Below are positions 1-12,470 of a stretch of DNA of 64,000 nt, one piece after another (within the stretch, counting starts at the first letter, position 1; every line of letters starts with the position of its first letter). A model generated the notes under the pieces. The model saw nothing but the letters and a program-made list of their open reading frames with translations, searched no databases and was not told where the DNA came from. The position numbers were made by a program, and so were the translations under genes. Location of the stretch: positions 34,133,456-34,197,455 of the forward strand of contig CM043700.1 in assembly GCA_023935145.1 (NCBI GenBank), in the 5' to 3' direction. This DNA comes from Bretschneidera sinensis. Its lineage: Eukaryota > Streptophyta > Magnoliopsida > Brassicales > Akaniaceae.

Positions 1-1
1 C

Positions 2-172
2 TTGGAGAAAGTCGATACAATAGTGAAAAACGCAGATTTCTTGACTAAGGCAGTTAGTCTAGCGAAGTTTGAGTGGTGTGCTATTGAGATGAGCTTGAAG
101 AAACAGAGTTTTGGGAAGTTTCCCATGTGTATGGATTTTTCCTTGACGGTTTGGGCTTGGGCCCATGAATAG
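2..172 (+). mobile_element. 3' end of a Ty1/copia pol gene (C-terminus of RNase H), cut by the window edge
   Basis: An open frame runs from base 2 to a TAG at 170-172 (56 codons). Its start reads LEKVDTIVKNADFLTKAV followed by SLAKFEWC. This is the pattern of the last residues of Ty1/copia RNase H, where 'NPADxLTK' precedes a short Lys/Phe/Cys-containing tail. The rest of the element lies left of the window. The frame has no disruption, but only the end can be seen, so activity cannot be judged. The family call rests on this one motif. Confidence 0.6.
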
Positions 173-430
173 TCATGGTTTTACAGCAGGGCAGAAACCC
201 TAATTAGGGCGTCTTAAGTTACTTATAAATACTATCTATGTATTGAGGAAGTTGATTATAGTGAAACTTTTGGCAGGACATAGCTCTATTCTGGGATGAA
301 CCTGGGTATATTGTATCTTATTTTCTTTTTGTTTATAACTCATGTGATTGATAGTTCTCGAATCGTTCAAGTACAAGATTTTTCTTGACATTCATGCGTG
401 TGACTACTTCGTTACTACACTTATAGAGAA
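173..430 (+). other. Probable 3' UTR / 3' LTR of the copia element; borders not resolved
   Basis: This stretch follows the pol stop directly. It holds a TATA-like ACTTATAAATAC near 220 and an AAACCCTAATTAGGG palindrome near 194-208, both compatible with LTR promoter sequence. I could not fix a TG...CA boundary, and the matching 5' LTR is outside the window. The LTR reading is an inference from position. Confidence 0.3.
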
Positions 431-1129
431 TCGTATGTGGGTATGTGGGTTTTCACAATTAAGGCATGGAGGCAAACAGAATTATTTTGTTTTGACAATT
501 AATTAATTAATAATTAATAATAATCAATTGCCCGTGGCGGTTGATCGACACATACCGATAGATTAATGATCCATGTTAGGTATGCACATGGCATGAAATT
601 AAATTAAATGATACTCCCTCTAGATTACAAGAGGACTAAATAAAGGGAGACAATTAAGTTGACGAGCTAGGAATAAACTTGATCGATCATTTTATTTAAT
701 TAAGCTAATCATGGGATTATTCCCCCACTAATTAAAAAGTTAAAAATTAAATTTGGATGCATGAGATGTTAGTGTATCTAAAGGCAATGACGTGACATGC
801 ATATCTGTTTGATGGATTATTTCACCCACCGTTAAACACTGAATCATGGCATGGTCCCTACTCTGCTGAATTCAGCATATATCTCATATCAAAGAGAGCG
901 AAATGGTGGGGATACACAACTTTGATGGTAGGTTTAATTTGTATTGTTGCATGCCCTCCCCTTAATTAATTAATTAATGTGATGGTACAGTAATTGGTTT
1001 TACAGGACTACACAGCCTGGATATATAATTGGTGCTACCTACTTTACGCAACCTGTGATCACCCTTTGCCTTATGCTTACTTGCTTAGTGAAAGAACCGA
1101 TATGTTAAGTAAGGTTGCATAATAATCCA
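431..1129. other. AT-rich intergenic DNA, no gene recognised
   Basis: Short AATTAATTAA runs (about 500-530 and 960-980) and no coding pattern. Nothing here matches a gene or RNA I recognise. Confidence 0.5.
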
Positions 1130-1161
1130 GGGAGAGGGAGAGGGAGAGGGAGAGGGAGAGA
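1130..1161 (+). repeat. (GGGAGA)n microsatellite
   Basis: About five perfect hexamer copies. Read in frame they give a short Gly-Arg run, which explains the 67-codon ORF around it; I do not treat that ORF as a gene. Confidence 0.85.
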
Positions 1162-4100
1162 TAGCGTTGATGTTGATGATGATAAAGGAGCCACTAATGT
1201 CTCCATCCAGGTGATTCAACTATATCTCTTGAGGCTGGGTCTCAAAACTTTTTTGTATTATCCACTTAGAAAAGAGCAGCCACAATATTTTGCCCCTCTG
1301 GGGGTCCTTCTTAATTAGAAAGCATTTTTAATGCACTATGTAAAAGGTGGGGTTCAATCAATCGACTTCCATTCCTTCCTTTCTTCAACTTGATGATAAA
1401 GATTGGGATTTCGGAACTGATATATCACTAATTTCATCTCAAAAGATTGAAAGACGCCAAACAAGTATATATTCAGCCGCAATAATATTGTATAGTCAAT
1501 AATACATATAGAATCTCAAATTTATTTCATAGTTTTTACCGTAGATCACGCACATTAAGACACTAATCCAATGAAATTGTAACAACGAATATTTTTAAAT
1601 TTTTATTTATGTTCCTCGTGAAATTATTAGTGCAAAATTTTGATTCCTTGTTTCAATTTATTGATAAAGAATCGGATTTCGAAATCAATATCACTAATTT
1701 TTCTTTCCTAACATTTTTAATAAAAGTAATGATAAACACCGTCAAGATATCTAAAGAATTATTTTAGACTCTTAGTCAATGAAATCACGCCACACATGCA
1801 GATATAAAATGCTTTTTTTTCAATCCATCCACGTTACTAGTAAAGTTCCTCTGTGTTAATAATTGAATTTAATACAATTATCAATGGATTTCTTAGATAA
1901 AAAAACGTACAAACTTGTTGTATGAATAGAAGTTACATGTATCATTACTCTTTTAATAAAGACTGAGAGCATATTCAGCATGCAAATGAAAAATGGTGAT
2001 TAATAAAAACACGAGAAATAAACGAAAATTTTCAAACTTTCATTTCTCTCTTTACACATTACTACTCAAATTTCGTGAAATTACTGTATTAAAGTTTCGG
2101 TAACTCAAAGTTCCTTTTTATCATTCAAGAAAGTTTCCTACATAATTGTCCCAATATTATAAGAAGCTAGGGTACCATGCATATTGCCATTGTATATGGA
2201 ATGAAGCAAAACTCTAAGCTAAACAGATCAAGAGTTTGCCATATCAATAATATAATGTTACAACAAGCAAATATATTAATCACAAACAAATAATATTATT
2301 GCAAGAGCAATATTGAAGCTTTCAAAATTTAAAGGTATGTATATATTCTGTCTTGCTTTGCTCCCCCCCTACATGAAATAAACATGAGTACAAACTAATT
2401 CATGGACCCCTAAAATGCAAGCAGGAACCGAGATTCACGGCATTAGTTCTTTGCATAGCAAGGGAATCCTTCTTCTCTTCTCAAGGTAGCATACATTTAA
2501 GGAGGCTGTAAATAATTAACGTTAACCATGATTGTTAATTTTGTCTCCTCTACATGCCACAACCCCACGTACAGGCTTGCCTTCTTGCAATTATCAACAG
2601 TATTACTACTCGCATTAAAAACCCTACAATTATTGATTTTCATGCAAAATTATTTTTTTTTCCTTTTTTTTTAAAAAAAAAGTCGACTAGTTTAATTTCA
2701 ATTTTATCACCGAAAAGCCTCTAAAATTAATTATTCAGCCTTTATATATATTTTCCTTAGTTAGCTCCACTCTGCTGTTACCGATTTATAATTATTTACC
2801 TAATTTGCTATTATTGCTATTCACGTGGAGGTCGATTATTACATGGTTTTAATTAATATCAGCTCTTTTATTTTTTTCTTCTGGGGAATACTTGAATTAT
2901 TGCACTCCCTTCTGACGTCGGAGCAGCAGAGACATCAAATCCACCCAATCCTTAGGAATGCCTAACATCATAAGAGACTTTTTACCAGGAACAAAACTCA
3001 ATTTTTAAACATTTTTTTCCTCAAAGAGTGGGCCACTTTTTGGGCAACAATAATGCTATCAGAGGCTTTTTTAGCCGGAAATCAAACTCTCGAACATCAT
3101 TGATAACATGTGTGAGTTTCATAAATTAATATTATTAATAAATTTTTTAATTGATTTAAATTATTAAATTTAAATCTGAATTAATCAAAAAAAATTCACT
3201 CACTCACTTAAAAAGGGTCTTAACCTAGCAACCAGAATTTTTGTAGATTTCAAATTTCCGGTTTATGAAAGGTGCTGGTAGTTTACGATGGCCGAAGATT
3301 ATTGATTAAATTTTATCCAAAATTAGTGAAACATCTGCCAACTTTCTGGTTTAGCAACGTCTTACACTTAACATTGGATCTCAATAATTTTGCTTTACAT
3401 GCATTATAATTGACATCATAATGCCCTGTTCGTATTTATTGTAATTAATTTCTTTTAATTAAAGTCAACTTGCTCGTTTCTTTAATTGACGTTAAATTAA
3501 AATACCTTCGTAAGTATTAACCAAAGCGTGGTCGTAAAGGAGTTGTGATCATAATATTCTCGAATTAAATCCATCTATTAATGTCTCATCTACTTAGCTA
3601 GCATTCGGCATCAAGCAATAACAACTATTAATGATGGTGATTTCATACAATCCACCGTTTGATCCAAGAATACGACGTGTTTCTTTTCTCTTTTGTTTTT
3701 TTTTTTACCCCAAAAATATTTTCTGGAAATTGAAAATGAGAAGGTAATAGTAGTATTATGTCTTATTCAATCAAGAAGCGAGAAAATATGAGAAAACACA
3801 AAACAAAATGAAAATTGATGGACAATAATAAGGACTTGAAGTGGGCCAAGTGAATTCAAAACATCAGCCTACTTTGTCAATCAAAATTGGTCTGAAAAAA
3901 GTGGGCCCAAAAGGAAAAAACCCAACTAAAGGATGGTGAGAAATCCACCTGACGTGGGGAATTGTACACCTCATCAGTGTGTCTATGGTCCCCGATCCGT
4001 CAACGCGTATGAAGTTCTGAGGACGCGACGTTGAGCATTCATTGATTCTGGGTCCCACCCCGTCGTACATCATTTGCATGTGCTCTTGATTATTTTATTA

Positions 4101-5121
4101 AATTCAGTTTCGTATTTCCGTACATTATTGGCACTAAAGAAAGTTTAGTGTTATGGTTAAATTGAATACGGTTTCGGTTAAGTACATCGAATACATGTCA
4201 ATCATTTTTGGTGCACTTATGACAATAAAAAAATTACACTTAGGTCGTACAGTGAGGCCAATAAGTAGAATTCACACTTGAAAGCCTTTTAATAAACCTG
4301 GCCCAACATCGGGCCTGGACGGACCAATAATATTTGAGCTATGGAGTTGGGTATCTTTTACCTAAATGGGCTCATTGGACATTCTCACTCGGTGGTCATA
4401 CTCAATTTGAATCAGCTTGACACTACTAAAATCAACATTCTCAAGTCTTACAATTAAGTTACATGGTTTAGGCCCTCTAAAGATCATCGTACTGAGCCCA
4501 TTGGACTAAGACCGGAAAGGTTGAACTTGATTTTGTGTGCTCAATTGGTTTGGTAGTAGTGGTTGCAAACTTGAAAGTTGTCATCAAAATTGTAGGAGGG
4601 ACGGAAGAGAGAAACAAGATTGACAGCACATTCTCAGCCATGATGCTTAACGTTTGTGCTATTGTGGGATACACAATTGAGACAGTTTAATGATTATGGC
4701 GAACAAATAAACCATGTGATTTATCCCTTTTGCATAAAATTGTTTTGATGGTTTATTAATTTCTATTCAAATCTATTGACTTTGTGATTAATTTCATATT
4801 AAAAAAAATGATTTGTTTGGAATCATATTAAGAAAAACTTTGATGTCATTTTAATTACAAGTCGTGATATTTTTATATATTTTGATATATTTATTTAGAA
4901 GCCAAATATTGTGAGAAAATCCCCACCATACATCGAGGAAGTAGAACTAGACGGATTAAATTGTAACCAAGCCATCAAGAGTTTAATAATAAACTGTGTG
5001 GGTTTCTACAATATTATTTGGGCAGAATATATCAAAGTAAAATTAAGAACATAACTTGAATGTTTTCTTTTCACATGAATTTCAAATAATCTAGTTCTAA
5101 CAGATTTTGCAACCCTATGAT
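1162..5121. other. AT-rich intergenic DNA, no gene recognised
   Basis: About 4 kb of low-complexity, AT-rich sequence with homopolymer runs (for example 2650-2682 and 3689-3704). The small ORFs at 3864-4079 and 4477-4674 lack any family pattern. I see no gene, RNA or well-bounded repeat. Confidence 0.5.
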
Positions 5122-8040
5122 CAGGGGCGGAGGTATGTTTTACAATGGGTCCATGACAACCCCAAAATGTTAAAAAAAAAAAATTACATATTAATTATAT
5201 AAAATACTTTTGAACTAAATGAAAAAAATATAACGTAATTGAGTTTTGACCTCCACAAAGCCACAAGTGAAAAGTAAAGGTCTTATCCTATTTGATAGAC
5301 CTTTAGTGTCCTAGGTGGCGGCTGCACAACTACTCTCAAATGAACAAATAAGAAACAACTCAATTAAATATATTTTATTCTTTTACTTTACTTTTCCTAT
5401 ACACTACTTTCATTTCTTTCACTTTTAGAACTTACTTCTTTTGCTTTTGTCTTGTCTCCATGGTTAGACTTCGGAACACTGGAGATTTATTTTTCTTCCT
5501 TCCATTCCAATTATTGTCGTTTCTCATTGATAAATTAAAATGGTGATGACCGATGAAAAGCTACTTTTGGGGTTATGATAAGTTCTCCTCAATTTTCTTC
5601 ACATTTTATTGAATTTGGATTTTCATTCTAGTATTTCTTTTCTTTTTTTTCTCGTTTTCTCTTACAATAATTATTTTTCTTTTTTTTAGAAATTAATTAT
5701 AACTGTAGTACTTGAATATATGAAATATATACCTAATTATTTACTTGTTTTTCTAATTTCTATTAAAAAATTTAATGCTTTAAATACTCTCTGATCTTTG
5801 TTTTGTCAACATTGATCTTTGGTTCGAAACATTAAATCTACTCCAAATTCTTCATTAATCCAAATATCCAACAAGAGTTAAACTAAAATTAACTAAAAAG
5901 GAATTGATAACTAATACCACTCGATGCTTGTGAGTTGTGAAAACACATTTTACAAAATAATAATGATGATTTTCAGATTTTGTAATGAGATAGAATAGCC
6001 ATTGTCATAGTTTTATTGTAGAATTATAAGGGAATATAATTATATAAAGATTATCATAGAGAAAATATAGATCTTTTAAATTATATTACTTACTTTAATT
6101 TTTTATTACTTTTAAATTCTAATTTTATTTGATGGATTATACATTATACTGACATGCTCTTTTACTTTTTGCAACCGGATAAGCTTTTAAGTGGTGGAAA
6201 TCGACTAGTTACACAACTTCAACTTTTCATAGACAGTGTCATCATCAACTAGAGGTATGTTCTTAGTTTCTTACTACTTTTAAAATATGAATTAAATTTA
6301 ATAGAATGTTGTTCTAATTTTTTAATGTCCCTCTTTTAATGTGAAATCTAATCTAATTAGTTGTCTTTTGATAGATTACTAAGATTAAAATTTTTATTAA
6401 AAAATTAATAATCGATAGATAGTCTTAGTAATTGACAACAAGATGAAATTAGATAGATTTTTTTTACTTTTATTGATATTATCCATCAAATTTAGGTGAA
6501 GTACAGGTAAACCCAAAACCGTTGATGCATTCTTTAAGAGAAAAGATGTGCATCACATGGAAGCTAATGCATCTTCAACTTCAAATCTTGATGCCTCTAT
6601 TCCTAATGAGCACCATCCTTCTAAGTGCCCAAGAATCCAACCTCAAGAAATGGAGTCTACTTCTTTAGAACGTGATCCAGGATTACGTCCTCAAATATGG
6701 GGGTTTCATGTAAATAAACAAGATGAAATCCGACATGCTTATCTCAAAGTTGGCCCCTATCAACCTAGGCTTTCAGAATAGCTTCAGGTCCAGAGAAACA
6801 TCGTTGTCGGTTTAACGCTTCTTGGTTTGATGCATTTTCCAATTGGTTAGAGTATTCGCCTTCAAATAATGCTATATATTGTTTTCCATGCTATGTTTTT
6901 CGGAAAAAACCAACAAATCGTCCGGGATCTTGTGCATTTACCATGAAAGGGTTCAATACTTGGAAAAAAAGTGAACCATGGGCTAAATTGTCCTCTTCTG
7001 AGTCATGTGGGAACAAATCCTATTTCACCTCATAATATTGCTGTGAAATCTTGTGAGGATTTGATGAATAAAGCACAACATATTGCCACGATAATTGAAA
7101 AGCAAACTTCTCAAGAGATTAAGAAAAATCAATTATGCTTAAAGACCTCAATTGACTGCGTTAGGTGGCTGACATTTCAAGTAAGTGCTTTTAGAGGTCA
7201 TGATGAGCGTTCGAGATCGAAAAATGGGGGAAACTTTATAGAATTTTTAAAGGTATTGACGATGTACAATGAAAAGGTTAATGAGGTTGTTTTCTAAAAT
7301 GCTCCATGAAATGTTAAATATATCTCACATGACATTCAAAATGAAATATTGCACATTATTGCAAATAAAGTGAGAAAAGTTGTGCGTGAAGAAATTGGAG
7401 ATGCAAAAATTTGTATCATTGTTGATGAATCTGCAAATGAGTCTAAGAAATAAGAAATGGCTCTGGTTTTGAGATTTGTTGATCGAGATTGTGTTATTCG
7501 ATAATGTTTTCTTGATTTTGTGCATGTTACAGGAACAAATGCATTGACATTAAACACTGAGATTTTTGTCGTTTTCTCATGGTACAACTTTCAAGTTGAG
7601 AACATTCAAGGTCAAGCATATAATAAAGCTAGCAATATGTGTGGTGAGTGGAACGGTTTTCAAGTACTATTTATGAAAGAATGTCCTTATGCATATTATG
7701 TTCATTGTTTTGTTCATAGACTATAGCCAGCATTAGTTGGTGCTTCTAAAAAAATAATACTAATTTATCTATTCTTTTCAAATTTGACATCTATTATTAA
7801 TATCATTGATGCTTATTATAAACCGCGTTATGAATTTGTTACTTTTCAAAAAGACAAAATAGAATTTTTAATTGATATTAATGAATTGAAAATCGGTACA
7901 GTAGTTAACCATATTGGTAACTTTTATCATAATTTTTTCATAAATGATTGCAATACACAGTGGTATGAGCTCAAAACTTCTCCAACATTCGTTAGCTCAC
8001 GATTGAATTCGATTGTTTCAAGTACTGCTTCTACGCATTA
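5122..8040 (+). mobile_element. Decayed hAT-superfamily DNA transposon, 3' end not found
   Basis: The left edge CAGGGGCGGAGG at 5122-5133 matches the common plant hAT terminal inverted repeat (CAGGGGCGGA...). A broken transposase of the TTF-zinc-finger hAT type lies inside in the same direction. No matching CCGCCCCTG end is visible after 8040, so the right side seems deleted or too diverged. The 1.3 kb between the left end and the transposase relic is AT-rich and non-coding. Confidence 0.6.
6490..8040 (+). pseudogene. hAT transposase (TTF-type zinc finger / DUF4371-like) pseudogene
   Basis: Family segments appear in order but in different frames. They are an N-terminal DAFFKRKD motif with a Ser-rich stretch and DPGLRPQIW (6520-6780), the TTF zinc-finger part with YCFPCYVFRKK and FTMKGFNTWKK (6790-6970), then GHDERS (about 7200), IIVDESANESK (about 7410) and GEWNGFQVLF with YVHCFVHRL (7640-7725). 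The frame shifts near 6778 and 6968, and in-frame stops lie at about 7296, 7307, 7450 and 7723. The C-terminal hAT dimerisation domain is absent. It cannot encode a transposase. The host family normally has about 700-800 residues. Confidence 0.75.
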
Positions 8041-8817
8041 AATCCACAATCACGATTGAACGTTTCGTTTTTTAAAACACTAATTTCAATACTCTCTCAG
8101 AGTAAATTTGTCAATTACTCGACCAACAAACAAGCCCGGTCACCTACCAGTCCTCTATATATATTCCGTTCCCATTAAATCCACGATCAAACTTTAATTG
8201 CTAAAATTCACGATTATGTGTGCTACTACTAGTTTCTAGTTTCCACACTCCTGTTTTCCTTTTTGCCACGTATGCTTTAACTTGTTTGACCGTGACAAAC
8301 TAATTCACTATCTAATGTAATAATCCTTATCAACGGCCTTGATCGCGTGGAACATCGTTGCTCGCGCTAACAGTCATTACAGATTGGAATTATCCAACAG
8401 CGCACGTTAGTGCAAACCCTTTCCTAGCTTTCTCTATCTCTCTCTCTCTCTCCTATTTTCCTCTGCTACCTCTACGTCGTTTAGTAAACTCCCAAATTAT
8501 TCTAATTAAATTGCATTATTTTAATTAATCAATTGGTAGGCTTTCATTTCAGCTCATGGCTTCTTTTATGTTCTTGATTGTGTGGAGTATTAGTTTTAAG
8601 TAACCTAGCGTTTGGTTTTATGCCTATTTTTAGTGGGTTCTGAAGTTTTACATTTAGAGAGCAAGTTCCGATTTACTTTCTCATATGCTGAAATTTCCAT
8701 CTTGATTTTTTGAAAATTAGGGTAGTGAACGTGGATTATTTTCTTTTTTTATATATAAAAAATAGCATTCGATATGCGATTTTTGTAATGATTGCTTGAT
8801 TATTATTCGGCCCTGTT
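8041..8817 (+). promoter_or_regulatory. Upstream region and probable 5' leader of the PH-like gene
   Basis: A CT-repeat tract at about 8435-8453, followed by more pyrimidine-rich sequence, looks like a typical plant 5' leader. The first bases of the downstream coding exon follow a good splice acceptor (GACCCAG, ending at 9009), so I infer a 5'-UTR intron between here and 9009. The donor was not identified, and no TATA box stands out. Confidence 0.35.
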
Positions 8818-8934
8818 TGATTAATAAAAAATCTCCTTTCTGGCGATGCTTCATTAATGTCAGTGGAGATTCCATGTTCAGTCTCAGAGAGATGATAATC
8901 ACTTTTCTTTAGTTAGCTTAAACAAACAGGGCCG
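8818..8934. mobile_element. 117-bp MITE with perfect 12-bp terminal inverted repeats
   Basis: CGGCCCTGTTTG at 8818-8829 is the exact reverse complement of CAAACAGGGCCG at 8923-8934, and the pairing continues imperfectly inward. The 'GGCCCTGTTTG' type of end is known from Tourist-like plant MITEs. No clear target duplication is seen. It lies 75 bp upstream of the likely start codon of the PH-like gene, probably in a 5'-UTR intron. Confidence 0.65.
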
Positions 8935-9009
8935 GTTAGAGTAATTTGGTGAAAGATTGAGTTCGTTTATTTTGATTGTAAATTCGTGTGATATTATCAT
9001 ATGACCCAG

Positions 9010-11817
9010 ATGGCATCTGGAGACGAGGTTGAAGAAATCGATAGCTTAGAGAGAGGTTTGCTGTTGGGGAGTGATTCTCGTGAAGATATAGGATATGAAG
9101 ACGAGGCCGCTTTATATACGGCATCGTTTCATGAGATGGAAGAGAATTTTGTCAAATACCAAACGGCTCGATGGGTTTTATGTTCGTTGCTTTTCATACT
9201 GGCTTGGGGAATTGGGTTGTTTATGCTATTGTATCTGCCAGTACGAAGATATATACTGCGCAAAGACATTCGATCGAGGAAGCTCTATCTTACTCAAAAT
9301 GCCATCGTTTACAGAGTAAATCAACGAACCCTTCTAAACTTTCATCTGCATTTTTTATGTTAGTTTCGTCGATTGCCTTTTATCTCATGCTATTTGCTGA
9401 TGATGAACTAAAAAAAATTGATGGAGTTGCCAGTTTGTTGTTAGCACTTAGTTGTGGTGTCACAGTGGATGTAGAAACTCTTAAATATTTATAAAACGTC
9501 TGCTAAAGTTTTCAAACAAATTGCCAACACCATGCCCATTGTTTAACCGTTGATCTAATGAAGCGTTTGCTATTGATCTAATTGATGATCCTGATTTTGA
9601 TGCTTTATTAAGTTATCATATGTTGATTGCACATGTTGATACCGTGTTGCTTTAGCTCAGGTTACCAGGCCAGTACCATTTCCGTGTTTTGGGGAATTAA
9701 AGAAAGAGAAGCATGTTCTGTTGCCTTCAGTTGCAGATGTTGTAATTGAACAAGGTAAAAACTTAAACAAACTCTTATTCTTTTGCGTAATTGTTTGTTA
9801 CTTAGCTCCCTCGTTTCCACACTTTTTCTTCTTTTGCCTGTACAAAAGTGGTCGTCGTAGAAGGATCAACTAATGGCTAGATGAGATTTGTTTTCGTGGC
9901 TGCAAATTAAGTATAGATCAGAAAAGCTCTGGTGCAATAAACCCAAGTTCTGTCACTTTGCAGTTTCTCACCAGGGGCCTTCTTTGGGTTTGGTTGAACT
10001 TGCCTACTAAATTGATGAGTTTCTAGTTAGAGGTTTTATGTATTTAAATTGAAAGTTAATGCGTTTAAAACATTGCCTAAGGCCTTTTGCAACTTATTGA
10101 TTGAAGATTTAATTGACCTAGGGTTGTAAATCAGCTCGAGTAGCTTGAGCTCGACTCGAGATCTACTCGACTTTTGGCTAACTCAAACTCATTCAACACT
10201 TCATGAGCCAATCTCGAGTAGAATTTTGGCTCGTAAAATTCTTGAGCCGTGCTTGAGCATGGTGTGGCTCGACTCGATAAAGCTCAAGCATTTTAAGCTC
10301 GTTACTTTTCAAGTCAAGCACTGATCAACACGGCTCAACTTGGCTCGTCTTAAATCAATATATTAACATATTTATATACATACATATGTAGAACTTACTA
10401 CATAAGTTCTATAATAAAAAACAAAATTCAACCTTACTTCAATGGAAAAACTTACATAAAGAAATACTTAGCGAATCAAAATTGTAGTACTGTATTGGTA
10501 TCAGTTATTAAATTAAATCAATTGTGACGAATTTTGATTCAAGTATGAACTTGAGTACAATTAAATTTGAGCCCTAGTTTAATCTCACTCGCTTGAAAAA
10601 CTCGTGAGCCAAGCTCGAGCAACATTTTTATAGCTCAGTCTGGCTTGAGCTTAGCTCGAGATCGTATTTAAATATTAAAAGCCGAACTTGACCATGGAGC
10701 CACTTGACTCGACTTGTCTCGTTTACAGCCCTAAATTGACCTTCAATAAAATTGAGAGAAGAAAATCCTGTCTAAAATCTTCTATGGTTATTATATCTTA
10801 CCTCTTGTTTCGCTTAAACCTTTTATGCTCAGTGAAGATGTTGTTTCCCACATTGATCTGTTGCTATATCTCTCTGTTGTCTGCTTGAATGTTTATTCCT
10901 TGTGCTTGTTGTTGTTGAAAACCTTGTTTTGTCGTTAGGATATTTGCAGTCTCTTTTCGGTGTCTACTCTATAAGAATTGAGAATGTTGGTGTAAGAAGG
11001 TCACCACGGGATGATGTTCAAATCCAAGGGATTGCAAATCCAGGTGCTTTCAGGAAGGTAATCCTTATTGTCAAATCACATTTTTAAATTGTTTTTAATT
11101 TCATAAGGAAAGTTCTTAACCTTTACAACACCCATGTCCACTTTAGGCTCTTTTGATACACCTTTCGAATATGAGGACTGAGGCTTTCTCTAGGCAAATT
11201 TCCACAGTCGAGGAATCATCAAATTTGAGGATGAGTCAACCACCAGCTGTCTGGGTATGCCTGATTATTTCTACGTGTTGCACTCCAAAAAAAAATGATG
11301 AATAGAATCCCATTTGGGAATTGCCGAATTGGGATTAAGGCTCCATTAAGCCAATCTGAGTTACATATTGAGGTTCTTTTAATCATTCTCTCCATAAGCA
11401 TGTTTAATCTTTAAAATGATAGTCCATTTGGGGCACAGTGGGTTATTACATTTTCTTAAAAAGTCAGCCTTCTAATTATACGTTGTTCTGATGGAACTTT
11501 GTCTATTTGAAGGTTCTATTTCTCTGATTCCTCGTTCGGTTTAAATATTTCTTCTCTATCTTATTTTATTGCAGATGTCTCCCTCAAAAGCTCTGAGGCA
11601 TGATCTTTTTTCGTATTCAGGGGATTTAGTTCTACTTCAGAAGCTAGAGGAGATTGGAAGCTCCGTGAAGGTAAAGCTGGAGCAACTTAATTCTGTTTTG
11701 GTTTTGTTGGTTGGGTCTGTTTCTTTGATCATAGATGTCTCTCTGGTGTGCATCATGCAGAAAGTTCAAACTTTAATTGAAGAACAACATTGTTCAACAT
11801 CAGAACCCACAAATTAA
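9010..11817 (+). CDS. Membrane-anchored bacterial-PH-like (bPH_2-type) domain protein, function unknown
   Basis: Six coding exons: 9010-9315, 9661-9754, 10939-11057, 11147-11254, 11575-11670 and 11761-11817 (TAA). All introns are GT-AG and phases agree, giving 259 residues. An in-frame ATG at 9001 would add three, but a splice acceptor ends at 9009, so I prefer 9010 (MASGDE). The N-terminus is acidic (EEIDSLERG, DIGYEDEAALY). One hydrophobic helix follows at about residues 54-77 (VLCSLLFILAWGIGLFML). A domain beginning RSRKLYLTQNAIVY resembles bacterial PH-like domains (DUF304 family). The C-terminus ends in a short helix-rich tail. Conserved single-copy plant proteins with this order exist but are functionally uncharacterised to my knowledge. 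The membrane call is from hydropathy only. Intron 2 contains a hAT MITE. Confidence 0.85.
10119..10733. mobile_element. hAT-type MITE (615 bp) in intron 2 of the PH-like gene
   Basis: The ends are TAGGGTTGTAAAT at 10119 and ATTTACAGCCCTA-like (GTTTACAGCCCTA) at 10721-10733, which are inverted repeats of each other. Both sides carry the same 8-bp sequence AATTGACC (10111-10118 and 10734-10741), a perfect hAT-size target duplication. The body is full of GCTCGAG / CTCGACTCG motifs in both directions and has no coding capacity. Confidence 0.88.
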
Positions 11818-12470
11818 GGTGAGTGGGCTTGGAATCATTGATGAAATATTAATTTCACTGGCTTGTGATGTCTGCTTTGCTGGCATTTCTTTTTTACTGC
11901 CAAGTGAGGATATTCTTGTAAGGAACGGCAATGTCAGCTAGTCTTTTCTAGTAGATTTTCAAATGCATCACTGTACTGCAAATCCGAGCTTTTTAATCTT
12001 CTATGCCCTCTTCTCTTTCTCCACTTGGCATATTGGATCTGGCCTCTCCAGTGAACAAATGAGAGAATGCCCTTGTTGTTACGTCTTCATGTCAAATTGG
12101 GCACGGGTTTGCTTTCCTATCCAGCTAACATGTTAAATATGTGCTTGAACTGTTCTTAAGAAATATGACATAAATCCATTGTCAGCTACCCTGCTGCTGA
12201 TGATTAATAAATGATAGTTCAGCTAAAAATTGCGCACACCTAACAGCTGTAGCAATTAAGCGTGAGTAAACGAGGCCTACCTCCTTCGAGTTTGCTAGTA
12301 TCTAGGTAGATATTATGCAGAAGCTGGCATGTTAGGGCCCTTTTCTCTCTCTCTCTCTTTTTCTGGACACTTTTCTTTCCCATTTTATGCTAAAGGGGGC
12401 ACAAGGTGAAGCCTATATAGGACTTGGCAAAGAAAAGGGGGAACACTTTGGCCACCAATCCTCAAATCCT
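11818..12470 (+). other. 3' flank of the PH-like gene
   Basis: This is likely to hold the 3' UTR, since it follows the stop codon directly and no other gene intervenes. There is no ORF of note. A pyrimidine microsatellite (TCTCTCTCTC) lies near 12348. I could not assign a definite polyadenylation signal. Confidence 0.35.

Noticed and set aside
1115..1318. 67-codon plus-strand ORF with a Gly-Arg run
   Set aside because: The open frame is created by the (GGGAGA)n microsatellite and continues into AT-rich DNA without family resemblance or splice context.
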